64,000 bases of DNA from CAYPIE01 sp964410665 (GCA_964410665.1 CAYPIE010000025.1:1-64000), one strand, 5' to 3'. Shown: positions 1 through 7,815, counted from the stretch's first letter. Numbers and translations: made by a program. Notes: generated from the sequence alone by a model not told the origin.

Positions 1-1109
1 CAACCGACCTGCTCCATAACCTGTTGCAATTGTTTCTTCAGCATTTCGATAGTGTGATGTCCCCCATACTTACCAAGAGCACACACGCCAAACATCGGCG
101 CACGTCCCATAAACGCAAAGTGCCCTCCACAAGCCAGGCAAGCAGCGATATCCGCTCCCGAAACCATGCCACCATCGATCATCACTTTTAACTTGCTAGC
201 GAATTCGGGCACGAGCTTGTACATCGGAACGATCGTCGATTGTCCTCGATCCAACTGCCGACCTCCATGATTGGAAACGATCAAGCCATCTAAACCGTGT
301 TTCACGGCGATCGCTGCGTCTTCTGGGTTGACGATCCCTTTCACAACCAGATTTCCCTGCCATTTTTCGCGGATTGGGGCGATCTTTGCCTCGGTTAATC
401 GCCCCGAAAAAGTCTTGTTCATGAACAAACCGAGATGCTTCATGTTCAATCCTCTGGGTATGTAGGGTTTCATTGTCTTGAACTCAGGCTTGCCAGCGAC
501 AAGTTGCCCCATGGCCCAGGTTGGACTCAAGAACATCTGCACGATGTTGCGAGGTGTCATTCTTGGTGGAATCGATAACCCGTTTCGGATTTCCTTTGGA
601 CGATAGGCGAACGTTGGTGTGTCCGCCAATATGACCAGTGTGCGGCAACCCGCCTCCCACGCCCTATTCAGTAGCTTATCGCGCAGTTCGACCTCGGCTG
701 GATGATAGAGCTGAAACCAGAATTTGCCGTTGGTGATCTTTCCAATGTCTTCGATGCTCGCCGTGCTGACCGTGGACAATATAAAAGGGAGGTTGTGATC
801 AACCGCGGCCTGTGCCAGGAACTCGCATGCCTTGGGCCACATCAGCCCCTGCAAACCAACCGGCGCGACCCCGAACGGCGCATCATACGTTTCGCCAAAC
901 AGCTCGGTGGTTTGGTCTGCTCCGTCGAAATCCCGCAGGTACCAAGGTTTTAGTTGGACTTTGCGGATGTCGCTGGAGTTGCGAGCTAGGTTGACTTCCG
1001 AAAAGCAACCGGCGGCGAGATAGTCGTACGCGAAGGCCGGCATCCGAGACTTGGCTTTTGCTCGGAGATGTTCGACCGATGGATATTCGGAGTTAAAGTG
1101 AGCTTGCAT
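1..1109 (-). CDS. FMN-dependent alpha-hydroxy-acid oxidase/dehydrogenase, C-terminus cut by window edge
   Basis: Read on the minus strand from an ATG at 1109; 369 codons are visible before the window ends, so only the extreme C-terminus is missing. The protein belongs to the lactate/glycolate oxidase family, which oxidises L-2-hydroxy acids to 2-oxo acids with FMN in a TIM barrel. Visible family marks are the N-terminal YPSVEHLRAKAKSRMPAFAYDY segment (split here by the family helix), FILSTVSTASIEDI, the active-site segment GLIVSNHGGRQLD with the catalytic His and Arg, and the phosphate-binding MIDGGMVSGADI followed by FMGRAP. The frame is open to a TGA about 19 codons upstream with only a TTG as alternative start. 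Substrate cannot be told from sequence; lactate 2-monooxygenase or L-lactate dehydrogenase are the closest guesses. Confidence 0.9.
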   Translation of the reverse strand, partial: MQAHFNSEYPSVEHLRAKAKSRMPAFAYDYLAAGCFSEVNLARNSSDIRKVQLKPWYLRDFDGADQTTELFGETYDAPFGVAPVGLQGLMWPKACEFLAQAAVDHNLPFILSTVSTASIEDIGKITNGKFWFQLYHPAEVELRDKLLNRAWEAGCRTLVILADTPTFAYRPKEIRNGLSIPPRMTPRNIVQMFLSPTWAMGQLVAGKPEFKTMKPYIPRGLNMKHLGLFMNKTFSGRLTEAKIAPIREKWQGNLVVKGIVNPEDAAIAVKHGLDGLIVSNHGGRQLDRGQSTIVPMYKLVPEFASKLKVMIDGGMVSGADIAACLACGGHFAFMGRAPMFGVCALGKYGGHHTIEMLKKQLQQVMEQVG

Positions 1110-1667
1110 GAGGTTGGTGGAACCCTTTGTCAAGGAAACTGCGTGCGAATGTATAGAGTGGCATCAGGAAAGATTCAGTGCCGACGAGGATGTTTGGCAA
1201 CAGAAGTCCAATACCGCTGCAGGCTCGATCCGTGCCTGCAGACAGATGGAGAATTCGAAGCCGGTTCCGAGCGGTGGGCCGACTACGAGGCTTCCACTCC
1301 CAAACGGGAGCTTGTCGACGGCAGCCAAAACGAACTAAACCAAAATAAATTATATATTAAAATTTTTCTACGTGTTTTGTCGAGATCGTCACCTCTTGTA
1401 AACTTGATTTGGGTCGACATCTCGCTCGCCCCCAACTTCGAGAAAACCGCGTTCTGCATCGAGCTTCCGAAAGAGCCGCTTCGAAAGCGGTTGCGATAGG
1501 CCGCTCCCCCAATCTGGTTGACTTTGATCAGAATGGCGATGGTCTCGATCAAGATTTTGGCAAGTGCAGATTCTTTAACGGCCATTAGTATGTCAGCGAC
1601 GACGGCTTGTGCAATGTAGCGACTGCGACGGAAAAGCTTATAATGCGTTTCTAGTTCATGCTGCAGT

Positions 1668-1868
1668 TCATTCGCAATCACACTCGGTACTACAGCAACC
1701 ACTCTTTTTCGGCATCATCGACAATCCACCCGAAATGAGTCGTCGAACAGGTTGACCGGTTTCCGGGTGTTTGGTCAGCGGTTCCTCAGCCATCCTCTGC
1801 CAGACCTCAAATTGCGTCGGTTTGTCAGCTTCACTCTGAGGGATCGTTTCGTAGACGTAAGTCGGCAT
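1668..1868 (-). CDS. FmdB-family zinc-ribbon-like small protein
   Basis: This 66-aa protein begins MPTYVYE and continues with KHPETGQPVRRLISGG, the two conserved blocks of the FmdB (CxxC_CXXC_SSSS) putative regulatory family. The first CxxC pair normally found after MPTYEYxC is absent. A Cys cluster (GCCSTECDCE) sits at the C-terminus instead. Planctomycetes often carry this Cys-poor version. Function is unknown; the family is thought to bind zinc. It stands alone with weak evidence for any operon partner. Confidence 0.7.
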   Translation of the reverse strand: MPTYVYETIPQSEADKPTQFEVWQRMAEEPLTKHPETGQPVRRLISGGLSMMPKKSGCCSTECDCE

Positions 1869-2293
1869 CGGCTTGAGCTTTCTACTATAAGTTAGAATAC
1901 TTAATCAAGTTGGCTGAACAACTCAAGCGGACTTCCCTTCCGTCAATCATGAAACCTGATTGAGGCCTTGATATCTTCGTTGCTCTTTTCCTGGATGACA
2001 CATGACTTGTTCCGCTGGCGTTCATGGTTCGCAGTTCCGTCTCCCGCCCAGCTTCCGAGAAACGCTGGAAGCGAACCTAAATCTGCCTCCATCTTCGCCG
2101 CTCGGTGGTGCCGTTGCAACATCGTCTATTAGAGCATGGATCGGCCCCACCAACGATCTCAAGGTCTGTGAGCAAGCACCGCGATCCAGCTCGGAGGTGA
2201 GGCTGCAGCGTCGGAGCTCCTACCTAATGATGACAAGCTCTCGCCGTCAATCGATCACGTTCGGAGCCCAGCGCTTTGGCAAACTGAATCTTC
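1869..2293. other. Intergenic region without recognisable gene
   Basis: About 420 bp between the FmdB-like start and the end of the ThuA gene. Short open frames exist (for example 2002-2325 on plus) but none resembles a known family and none has a convincing ribosome-binding site. I see no hairpin or repeat here. Confidence 0.5.
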
Positions 2294-3157
2294 TCACTTC
2301 ACCCGCAGGACCTTTGCGGCGGTAGGCATTTTCTTCGGGACCTCCTGGGTCACCTTCCCGGTGGCCGCCCATTCCGTGCCTCGTTGCAGCGTGACAGCGA
2401 ATCCAACGCAGTTAATCTGCTTGACGTTATCACCCATGACGGTGTGGAACACCCGTCCTTTACCGTACTTGATCGTGAACAGGACCGGCTCGTTTTCGCC
2501 AGTTCCCCCGGTGTCCTTCGCCGAGTATGCAGTGGCCAGCACCGTCAGATTGTCGGCAGGGCCCCGGAGCCGGTCGTAGAGTTCATCGGACACGTGTCGC
2601 CACTTAGCCGGTAAACCTTTCGTGATCGGGTGTTTCGTGTTTATCGTTTCGACCACGTATTCGTGCTGCCTGCCGTGGCTGCCGCCGCGACCGGGTGACG
2701 TATCGCGGATGACCTTCCCGTCACGGTAGCGGATATAGGGGCCGTCCTTCTCATTCCGGCCCCCCCAACCCCCGAGGCCGATCATCTGGTTGTACTCCTT
2801 CCACTTGGGAAACGAGTTGTTGGCGGCGTGATAGATCACCAGGCCCCCGCCGTTGCGGACGTAGTGCACAAAACTCGTCTGAGTTTCCTTCGGCCAGTTG
2901 GCCCCGTTGTAGTTCATGACGACCACGTCGTAATCGTCGAACTTCGGCCTGAATCCCCCGGTGTCTCGGGGGCTCGTCGTGGCAACTTCAACCGTGAATA
3001 GCCCGGTCTGCTCCAGGTACTGTTTGAGAACGGGTGTCGTGCCCTCCCAGTTGTGGTTGTTCTGGCCATCGACGATCAATGCCTTCAGTTTCGGCTCGTC
3101 GGCACTCGCCGTCCCGATCAGCAGGCACGCAACCCAAACAATACAGAAACGTGTCAT
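2294..3157 (-). CDS. Secreted ThuA-domain protein
   Basis: The 287-aa product has a signal peptide (MTRFCIVWVACLLIGTASA) and then a ThuA / glutamine-amidotransferase-like fold: KALIVDGQNNHNW, the DYDVVVMNYNG strand, the GGGLVIYHAANNSFPKW block and a C-terminal HTVMGDN. ThuA-like proteins of planctomycetes are secreted and are usually linked to carbohydrate use, but no specific reaction is established. The start at 3157 is preferred over the longer frame (to 3319) because AGGGAAAG lies just upstream and the upstream codons have no signal-peptide character. It is not closely linked to neighbours: a 384-bp stretch with a transposon end lies upstream. Confidence 0.85.
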   Translation of the reverse strand: MTRFCIVWVACLLIGTASADEPKLKALIVDGQNNHNWEGTTPVLKQYLEQTGLFTVEVATTSPRDTGGFRPKFDDYDVVVMNYNGANWPKETQTSFVHYVRNGGGLVIYHAANNSFPKWKEYNQMIGLGGWGGRNEKDGPYIRYRDGKVIRDTSPGRGGSHGRQHEYVVETINTKHPITKGLPAKWRHVSDELYDRLRGPADNLTVLATAYSAKDTGGTGENEPVLFTIKYGKGRVFHTVMGDNVKQINCVGFAVTLQRGTEWAATGKVTQEVPKKMPTAAKVLRVK

Positions 3158-3541
3158 CGTTCTTTCCCTCATCATCTGTCGTGTCATTGGGACCGCGTAT
3201 AGATGGAAGCAACTGTGGGCAGATGGCTCGATGGAATACCCAGCCTCCAGCGGTAGCCATTTTATCAAGGGTTGGACCTCGTGGCCGTCATTTGCACCTC
3301 CAGGAGTGCGGCAAACCACGACGCATCTTCAACCTGAAGACAGGCCATGCGGGAATCGGTCTCCTCCCGATCCACAGCGACCCTCGGAGGCCCGAACCTG
3401 GCCCATCGGTAAGTGTGTCGCGAAGCCCATCTTGCAGGGCATGGGTACCTCTCGGGCAGAGCCACGGTCTGTGGGAAGGACTCGCCGCCAAGGTGGGCTT
3501 CAAGAAACGGTTACTATCGTGGCACGATCTGCTCCTTTCGA
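3158..3541. other. Intergenic stretch holding a solo IS66-type end
   Basis: No gene is supported. From 3409 it carries a copy of the IS66-like terminal sequence described separately. The tnpA start codon that follows the end in two other copies is not recognisable here. The rest has no clear signal. Confidence 0.5.
3409..3480 (+). repeat. Solo IS66-type transposon end (copy 1)
   Basis: The segment begins GTAAGTGTGTCGCGAAGCCC and continues with CATCTTGCAGGGCATGGG and CTCTCGGGCAGAG. It matches the ends at 12839, 15607 (inverted) and 16817. Ends beginning GTAA are typical of the IS66 family. No partner end or transposase frame was found nearby, so it looks like a decayed or solo end. Confidence 0.65.
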
Positions 3542-4768
3542 TCAAACCCGCGGCGGCCACACCGGGAACGGGTCTTGGAACGACTGCCAGGCCGCTGCCC
3601 CTCGACACATTTCGGAGTCCGTCAGCAGGCAACGATTCAGTTCCGCTGTCAACCGGGCCTGGTCGAGGTTCTGCCCGATGAAGACGAGTTCCTGCCGGCA
3701 GTCACCGACCTCTGGGTGCCAGAGTTTGGCGAGCGAGGCGCGAAACGCGTCGGTGTCTGGCCGATCCTCAGGCGGAATGGCGGCCCACCAGTAGCCGCCG
3801 ACATCCAGACGGGCAACGCGGCTTGCCTGGGACCAGATGCCGATGCGGTCCAGACGAGTGGCTAGCCAGAAGAACCCTTTGCTGCGGAGCACGCCAGGCC
3901 AGGCCTGCTGCAGCCGGTCGTAAAACCGTTGCGGGTGAAATGGCCGCCGCGCCCTGTACACAAAACTGGCGATGCCGTACTCATCCGCCTCACTTTTGAG
4001 CTCGCCGCGGGCCAGGAGTCGCCAGCCGGGGTTGCGGGCGGCGCGTTGAAAGTCGAAGCGCTCCGTGTTCAGGATTGTTCGCGGTGGCACGTTCCCGAAC
4101 GTCATGGGGACGATCTCGGCGTGAGGATTCAGCCGCCGCAGGAGTGTTTCGACCCGGCTTACCTGCTCAGGCGTGGCTAGGTCGATTTTCGAGATCAAGA
4201 TCACGTCGGCGAATTCAACCTGGTCGGTCAACAGGTCGGCCACCGTTCGGGTGTCGTCTCCGGTCGCTGCCTGACCGCGCGATTGTAAATCCTGAGCCTG
4301 TTCGTAGTCGGGGAGAAAGTTGACCGCGTCGACCACCGTAACCATCGTGTCCAAGGTAGCTAGATCCGAGAGTATGACTCCGTCAGCCCCGCCCATGAGG
4401 AACGTCTCGGCCACGGGCATCGGCTCCGATATCCCTGTCGATTCCACGAGCAGGTAGTCGAACCGCCCTTCACGAACTAGCTTTGCCACCTCCATGAGAA
4501 GATCTTCCCGCAGGGTACAGCAGATACAGCCGTTCGACATCTCGACCAACTTCTCCTCCGTGCGGCTGAGGCTCGAGCCGGTACCCACGAGTTGCGCGTC
4601 GATGTTCACCTCAGACATGTCGTTGACGATCACCGCGACGCGCAACCCCTGGCGGTTGTTCAACACGTGGTTGAGCAGCGTTGTCTTCCCGGCCCCGAGG
4701 AAGCCGGACAGAACGGTCACGGGCAGCCGGCGGGTGGTGGAGTGGGTGGTCGGCGTTTCGGTGGTCAT
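3542..4768 (-). CDS. COG0523/CobW-family GTPase, putative zinc metallochaperone
   Basis: The 408-aa product is a G3E P-loop GTPase. Walker A GFLGAGKT is at residues 22-29, the CxCC metal-binding motif (CICC) at 81-84, and an SKID guanine-specificity loop lies downstream. A CobW C-terminal domain follows (from about residue 280, RARRPFHPQRFYDRL). Family members deliver metals, and several are induced under zinc starvation. The start at 4768 overlaps the stop of the upstream gene as ATGA, so translation is probably coupled. The upstream extension of the frame (to 4933) lies inside that gene and is not used. Neighbours (DUF1826, variant HisI) support a zinc role. Cobalt or nitrile-hydratase chaperone roles are alternatives, but no matching target is nearby. 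Confidence 0.9.
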   Translation of the reverse strand: MTTETPTTHSTTRRLPVTVLSGFLGAGKTTLLNHVLNNRQGLRVAVIVNDMSEVNIDAQLVGTGSSLSRTEEKLVEMSNGCICCTLREDLLMEVAKLVREGRFDYLLVESTGISEPMPVAETFLMGGADGVILSDLATLDTMVTVVDAVNFLPDYEQAQDLQSRGQAATGDDTRTVADLLTDQVEFADVILISKIDLATPEQVSRVETLLRRLNPHAEIVPMTFGNVPPRTILNTERFDFQRAARNPGWRLLARGELKSEADEYGIASFVYRARRPFHPQRFYDRLQQAWPGVLRSKGFFWLATRLDRIGIWSQASRVARLDVGGYWWAAIPPEDRPDTDAFRASLAKLWHPEVGDCRQELVFIGQNLDQARLTAELNRCLLTDSEMCRGAAAWQSFQDPFPVWPPRV

Positions 4769-5448
4769 TGGATCGGGGACCTCTTGTTCGTATCTGGGGA
4801 ATAGAGGCGGGTGGGCTGTGGCGACAACACGGCCGCCCGCGCCTGGAGGGCGGTAAGTACCGACCCCCACGGGTCGAGGGGCGACGGGACCCCATGGGCC
4901 AGACGCGCCGATTTCTTGGCCAGGTGCTCCCACGCCCGTGCCATCTCCTTCGCGGGTACCGCGGTCTTCTTGTCCCGGGCAGCAAGCGTTGCTTCACGGT
5001 AAGTGATGCCGAGCGTTTCCGCGACCCAGTGTTCGTACCCGGCCACCCACGCCGCCGCGGCCCGGATGAGTGCACCGGCGGTGGCCCCCTGGCGGGCCGT
5101 GTTCGGCCGGACGAACGGAGCAAGCTGTTCCGGCAAGTGAACAGGCTGCTGTGGTTCGTCGACCAGGACCGGAGCGGATCCATCGCGCCGCAAAAAGACG
5201 CCGCCTAGATTCGGGAGGCAGTACACAAGCCCGAACCCCCACAGCCACACTACCCCGTCGCCGGCCACCCGACCAGTGTATGCGGTACTGCCGTGTCCTG
5301 GATCGATACAGCGGTGCCGACACATCCCGAGGCCGAGCAGGACGTTCCCTTTCGGGCGTGCGATATCACGCCCCCAGCACCAGAGTTGCTGATCGAGAAG
5401 CGCCACGGCCCGGCGGCGGAGGTCGGTGCGGGCATGACGGGTCGTCAT
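4765..5448 (-). CDS. Uncharacterised 227-aa protein coupled to the COG0523 GTPase
   Basis: I do not recognise the family. The protein starts MTTRHARTDLRRRAVALLDQ, has no signal peptide, and carries a Trp/Cys-rich N-terminal half (LWCWGRDI, LGLGMCRHRC, VVWLWGFGLVYC) and an Ala-rich helical C-terminal half with AAAAWVAGYEHWVAETLG. His and Cys are concentrated in residues 25-85, which could bind metal. Its start overlaps the previous gene's stop (ATGA at 5445-5448) and its own stop overlaps the GTPase start (ATGA at 4765-4768), so it sits in a tightly coupled operon. A role as a partner or client of the GTPase is inference from position only. Confidence 0.75.
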   Translation of the reverse strand: MTTRHARTDLRRRAVALLDQQLWCWGRDIARPKGNVLLGLGMCRHRCIDPGHGSTAYTGRVAGDGVVWLWGFGLVYCLPNLGGVFLRRDGSAPVLVDEPQQPVHLPEQLAPFVRPNTARQGATAGALIRAAAAWVAGYEHWVAETLGITYREATLAARDKKTAVPAKEMARAWEHLAKKSARLAHGVPSPLDPWGSVLTALQARAAVLSPQPTRLYSPDTNKRSPIQ

Positions 5449-5804
5449 AAAGTCCCCTCTCGCGACTTCAGTTTCGGTAGTGGCGCGGAGTGCGTGCAGG
5501 AGTGGTCGGGCGTTCCAGCCTGTACACCGTACACAGCCAGCTTTTGCCGGAGCTTGAGCCGCTCGGTATCGGTCTCCCACACGACCCACGCCCCAGGATC
5601 CCCGGTGACATGACCAGCGGGCATAACCCCAAAGGTGTTCGGCACGATGATCGCTGGTGGAGATTCTCCGCGCTTTTCAACGGCCTCGGAGGATTGCGGG
5701 CTGGGTGGCACGCTCGTCGCCGACTCCGAGCGTGCCACCCAGCCCAGGGCAACTATGGTGCCGAACACCATTGGGCGTAACCCCGCCCGTTTGGTTCGAT
5801 TCAC
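5445..5804 (-). CDS. Small secreted or membrane-anchored protein related to the 67-aa protein at 6787-6990
   Basis: The 119-aa frame starts with GTG at 5804 and ends in ATGA overlap with the next gene. The C-terminal part (DPGAWVVWETDTERLKLRQK then GVQAGTPDHSCTHS) is clearly similar to the protein encoded at 6787-6990. The N-terminal part (MVFGTIVALGWVARSESATS) coincides with a dispersed palindromic repeat (5698-5745). So the first half of the frame may be an insertion into an older, shorter gene, or the original signal peptide may have been replaced. No family is known to me. Confidence 0.6.
   Translation of the reverse strand: MNRTKRAGLRPMVFGTIVALGWVARSESATSVPPSPQSSEAVEKRGESPPAIIVPNTFGVMPAGHVTGDPGAWVVWETDTERLKLRQKLAVYGVQAGTPDHSCTHSAPLPKLKSREGTL
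5698..5745. repeat. Perfect 19-bp GC-rich palindrome inside a coding frame (dispersed repeat, copy 1)
   Basis: GGGCTGGGTGGCACGCTCG at 5698-5716 pairs perfectly with 5727-5745 around a 10-nt loop. A related palindrome with the same loop length and flanking sequence (including GTTCGGCAC and GGCAACT-type flanks) occurs at 56786-56841. This is a REP-like or MITE-like dispersed element. Here it lies within the frame 5445-5804. Confidence 0.85.
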
Positions 5805-5822
5805 AGTGGCTGCTTATCCTGT

Positions 5823-6386
5823 TCAGATGTTGAGAACCACGAACAGCCGCTTCTCGCGGTTGGGTACTTTCGGCGAGCGATGAAGCACGGAGCCCTGGTG
5901 CGTCGGGTGTTTGTATCCTTTGAGGAACACGAGGCCGTACCGCGGGGCCACATGGACGGTCTCATCGTTCACATACCGGTATTCCGTCGTTGGCCCGTGA
6001 TAGGTGGTGATCAGCCGAACCGACACGTTGTCACAATGAAACTTTGGGCAGGACTGAGTCTGCACCAACTCGATGCGGAGGCCCGCTCGGGTCTGAACGA
6101 AATGGGACAGGAATGCGATAACCAGTCCGCTCACGTCACTCAGAAATGGTTCCGAATCGATCGCCAGTTCTCGAAGTCCCGCAGCGACTCGATGGCGGGC
6201 CGTCTCGGCGGTGACCTCCGCTTGATATTCATGCACACGCCCAGCCCGGATCGCTCCGCTGAGGTGCTCCAACGGTTCGCGGTCCAGCACAAGGATGTCC
6301 TCCGTGCCGGCCAGAAAGCGCTCGACCACCGGGGCATCCCACACTCGGATCGGTTTTGGGGTCGTGGATTGCATAGGCGTTCTCAT
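5823..6386 (-). CDS. DUF1826 domain protein
   Basis: The 187-aa product matches the DUF1826 pattern: CPKFHCDNVSVRLITTYHGP, then TEYRYVND, APRYGLVFLKG, VLHRSPKV and a C-terminal RLFVVLNI. The conserved Cys/His/Asp residues suggest metal binding, but the activity is unknown. DUF1826 genes are repeatedly found beside COG0523 GTPases in other bacteria, which fits this context. A GAGGAGG sequence overlaps the first ATG (6386) and is about 12 nt from a second one (6374), so translation may really start at 6374. It follows the 69-aa gene by 9 nt. Confidence 0.85.
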   Translation of the reverse strand: MRTPMQSTTPKPIRVWDAPVVERFLAGTEDILVLDREPLEHLSGAIRAGRVHEYQAEVTAETARHRVAAGLRELAIDSEPFLSDVSGLVIAFLSHFVQTRAGLRIELVQTQSCPKFHCDNVSVRLITTYHGPTTEYRYVNDETVHVAPRYGLVFLKGYKHPTHQGSVLHRSPKVPNREKRLFVVLNI

Positions 6387-6395
6387 CCTCCTCGA

Positions 6396-6605
6396 TTAAC
6401 CAGCCACCCGGCGGAACCACTCGATGACCCGCGCCCGGTGCGCCTCGCCGTATAACTTCACGAACTTGACCGTCTCGGGCGACTTCGCGTCTCCGAGGGC
6501 TGCGATGCGTTGCCGGGCAAACTCTGGTGTCAGCGGGATCTTGCACTTCACCACGATACAGTCGAGCCACTCCTCATAGCTGGTCGGGATTTCGATTGTC
6601 GTCAT
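6396..6605 (-). CDS. Small hypothetical protein (69 aa)
   Basis: The product MTTIEIPTSYEEWLDCIVVK... is soluble, mixed charge, with no signal peptide. I do not recognise the family. It resembles small helical proteins with a PLTPEFARQRIAAL segment. A GGAG ribosome-binding site lies 7 nt before the ATG, and the gene sits 9 nt upstream of the DUF1826 gene in the same direction, which supports it being real. Confidence 0.65.
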   Translation of the reverse strand: MTTIEIPTSYEEWLDCIVVKCKIPLTPEFARQRIAALGDAKSPETVKFVKLYGEAHRARVIEWFRRVAG

Positions 6606-6645
6606 GTCTGTCTCCGTTCGTCAGTGAGCCGTCTCCGAATCGCAT

Positions 6646-6693
6646 GACCAGCCCGGCAGCGGTTCGAGAAAGTCCTCCCACCCCCGGCTGGTC
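6646..6693. promoter_or_regulatory. Possible hairpin upstream of the 69-aa gene
   Basis: GACCAGCC at 6646-6653 pairs with GGCTGGTC at 6686-6693, within the 181-bp gap between the 67-aa gene and the 69-aa gene. It could be an attenuator or a weak intra-operon terminator. The loop is long (32 nt), so this is tentative. Confidence 0.25.
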
Positions 6694-6786
6694 AACCTGT
6701 CATGTCGGGTTGGTGAGGATGTGGTAGTCTAACGTCGTGATGCCAGCCTCGAGCGAACCCAGACAGGACCGTAACAAGGAAACGTT

Positions 6787-6990
6787 TCATGCGGGCTTCT
6801 TGCGGTCGGTCGGCTTCGGCTGCACCGGGTGCGCACACGACTTGCCGGGTTTGCCGTTGGGCACGCAACAGATGGCGGTGGATTGCCGCATCTTGACGCG
6901 GCCGGATTCTTGTTCCCAGATCACCCATGCGCCGGTGACGACTGGGGCGATGACCGCCGCTCGAAGGAATGCTCGTCGGGTTCTTTGCAT
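6787..6990 (-). CDS. Small secreted protein with twin-arginine-like leader
   Basis: This 67-aa protein starts MQRTRRAFLRAAVIAPVVTG, which looks like a short Tat-type or Sec leader with RR before a hydrophobic stretch. The mature part is GAWVIWEQESGRVKMRQS followed by CCVPNGKPGKSCAHP. It is similar to the C-terminal half of the protein at 5445-5804 and adds two Cys (CC) that the other lacks. AGGAGCG lies 8 nt upstream of the ATG. As first gene of the leftward cluster it faces the hisI paralogue across a 95-bp promoter region. Function unknown; a Cys-containing exported metal-related peptide is a guess. Confidence 0.7.
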   Translation of the reverse strand: MQRTRRAFLRAAVIAPVVTGAWVIWEQESGRVKMRQSTAICCVPNGKPGKSCAHPVQPKPTDRKKPA

Positions 6991-7018
6991 CGTTCGCGCT
7001 CCTGAATCGGTACGGTAG

Positions 7019-7036
7019 ACTTGACTGGTGTCAAGT
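7019..7036. promoter_or_regulatory. 18-bp palindrome in a divergent promoter region, candidate metal-regulator operator
   Basis: ACTTGACTGGTGTCAAGT is a perfect 7-bp inverted repeat with a 4-nt centre. It lies between the leftward secreted-protein gene (start 6990) and the rightward hisI paralogue (start 7086), beside an AT-rich stretch (7033-7050) that could hold promoter elements for both. Gene context suggests a Fur/Zur-type regulator. The sequence does not match a Zur box I can name, so the regulator is inferred. Confidence 0.4.
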
Positions 7037-7085
7037 ATTATTTAATTATACCCAAAAGGGCTTGCCCGTCACCTGGAGAATTTCC

Positions 7086-7562
7086 ATGTCGGATCCCAGC
7101 ACCTTCTCGGAACGTAAAACTGTGGAACAGGTGGAGGAAGGAACGGAACTGGCCCCGAAGTTTGACGAGCACGGCCTGATCCCCGTGGTAACGACGGACT
7201 TCGCCACGGGGGAGGTCCTCATGCATGCTTACTTCAACGCCGAGGCGCTGGCGGAAACGATTCGCACCGGTGAGGCAGTCTACTGGAGCCGCAGCCGTAA
7301 GATGCTATGGCGGAAAGGAGCAACGAGCGGACTGGTTCAGAAGGTTCGCGAGCTACGCATCGACGACGACCAGGACGCGGTCTGGCTGCGAGTCGAGGTG
7401 GCCGGCAGCGGGGCGAGTTGTCACGTCGGCTATCGTTCGTGCTTTTACCGGGTTGTGCCAACCGGTGAGGCCGCCGGCCAGCCCCTCCACTTCGTAGAGG
7501 TCGAGAAGACGTTCGACCCCCGAGCCGTTTATGGCGACGCCCCGAATCCGACGCAACTGTGA
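7086..7562 (+). CDS. hisI: Variant phosphoribosyl-AMP cyclohydrolase (HisI paralogue lacking one zinc-ligand Cys)
   Basis: HisI opens the purine ring of phosphoribosyl-AMP in histidine synthesis and normally uses Zn held by three Cys. This 158-aa protein keeps the fold (YWSRSRKMLWRKGATSG at 66-82, metal-binding Asp 93, 95 and 97, SCHVGYRSCFYR at 111-122). In the usual DCDGD motif it reads DDDQD, so the first Cys ligand is Asp94, while Cys112 and Cys119 remain. GGAG about 8 nt before the ATG at 7086 fixes the start; the frame is open further upstream into the promoter. Divergent from the COG0523 cluster, it may be a copy tuned for low zinc, as proposed for paralogues beside COG0523 genes elsewhere. 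A housekeeping hisI would be expected elsewhere in the genome. Confidence 0.85.
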   Translation: MSDPSTFSERKTVEQVEEGTELAPKFDEHGLIPVVTTDFATGEVLMHAYFNAEALAETIRTGEAVYWSRSRKMLWRKGATSGLVQKVRELRIDDDQDAVWLRVEVAGSGASCHVGYRSCFYRVVPTGEAAGQPLHFVEVEKTFDPRAVYGDAPNPTQL

Positions 7563-7815
7563 GCCCTTGGTCACTTTTCCCCTTCGGATCGAGGGTCTTC
7601 TTCAAGTCCTCGGCCAATACGCTGGAGGCTCAGAGTACCCGGATGTGCGAGGAGTTGCGTCGTGGTCCGCCGCACATCCGACACCGAGAAGCAAGCTTAC
7701 CCACCAATATGTTCGCCAAAGCCGCTCGCACCTGATTCGGATTTTGCGGCCATCTGAAATGGCGTTTCCATCCGTGAACCGATGTTCGCTAAACGGGTAA
7801 GCGGGTCCAACGATC

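Noticed and set aside
1530..1565. EF-hand-like peptide (FDQNGDGLDQDFG) in a plus frame
   Set aside because: No start, no longer domain and the frame stops soon. It appears to be a chance match.
1283..1702. 139-aa open frame on the minus strand downstream of the FmdB-like gene (…HYKLFRRSRYIAQAVVADIL…)
   Set aside because: It overlaps the end of the FmdB-like gene, has no recognisable domain and its C-terminal part is low-quality sequence. It could be a real hypothetical, but the evidence is too thin.
3958..4933. Long plus-strand frames and the upstream extension of the CobW frame to 4933
   Set aside because: The plus frames mirror the high-GC coding strand. The extension lies inside the coupled 227-aa gene, and the ATGA overlap at 4768 is the natural start.
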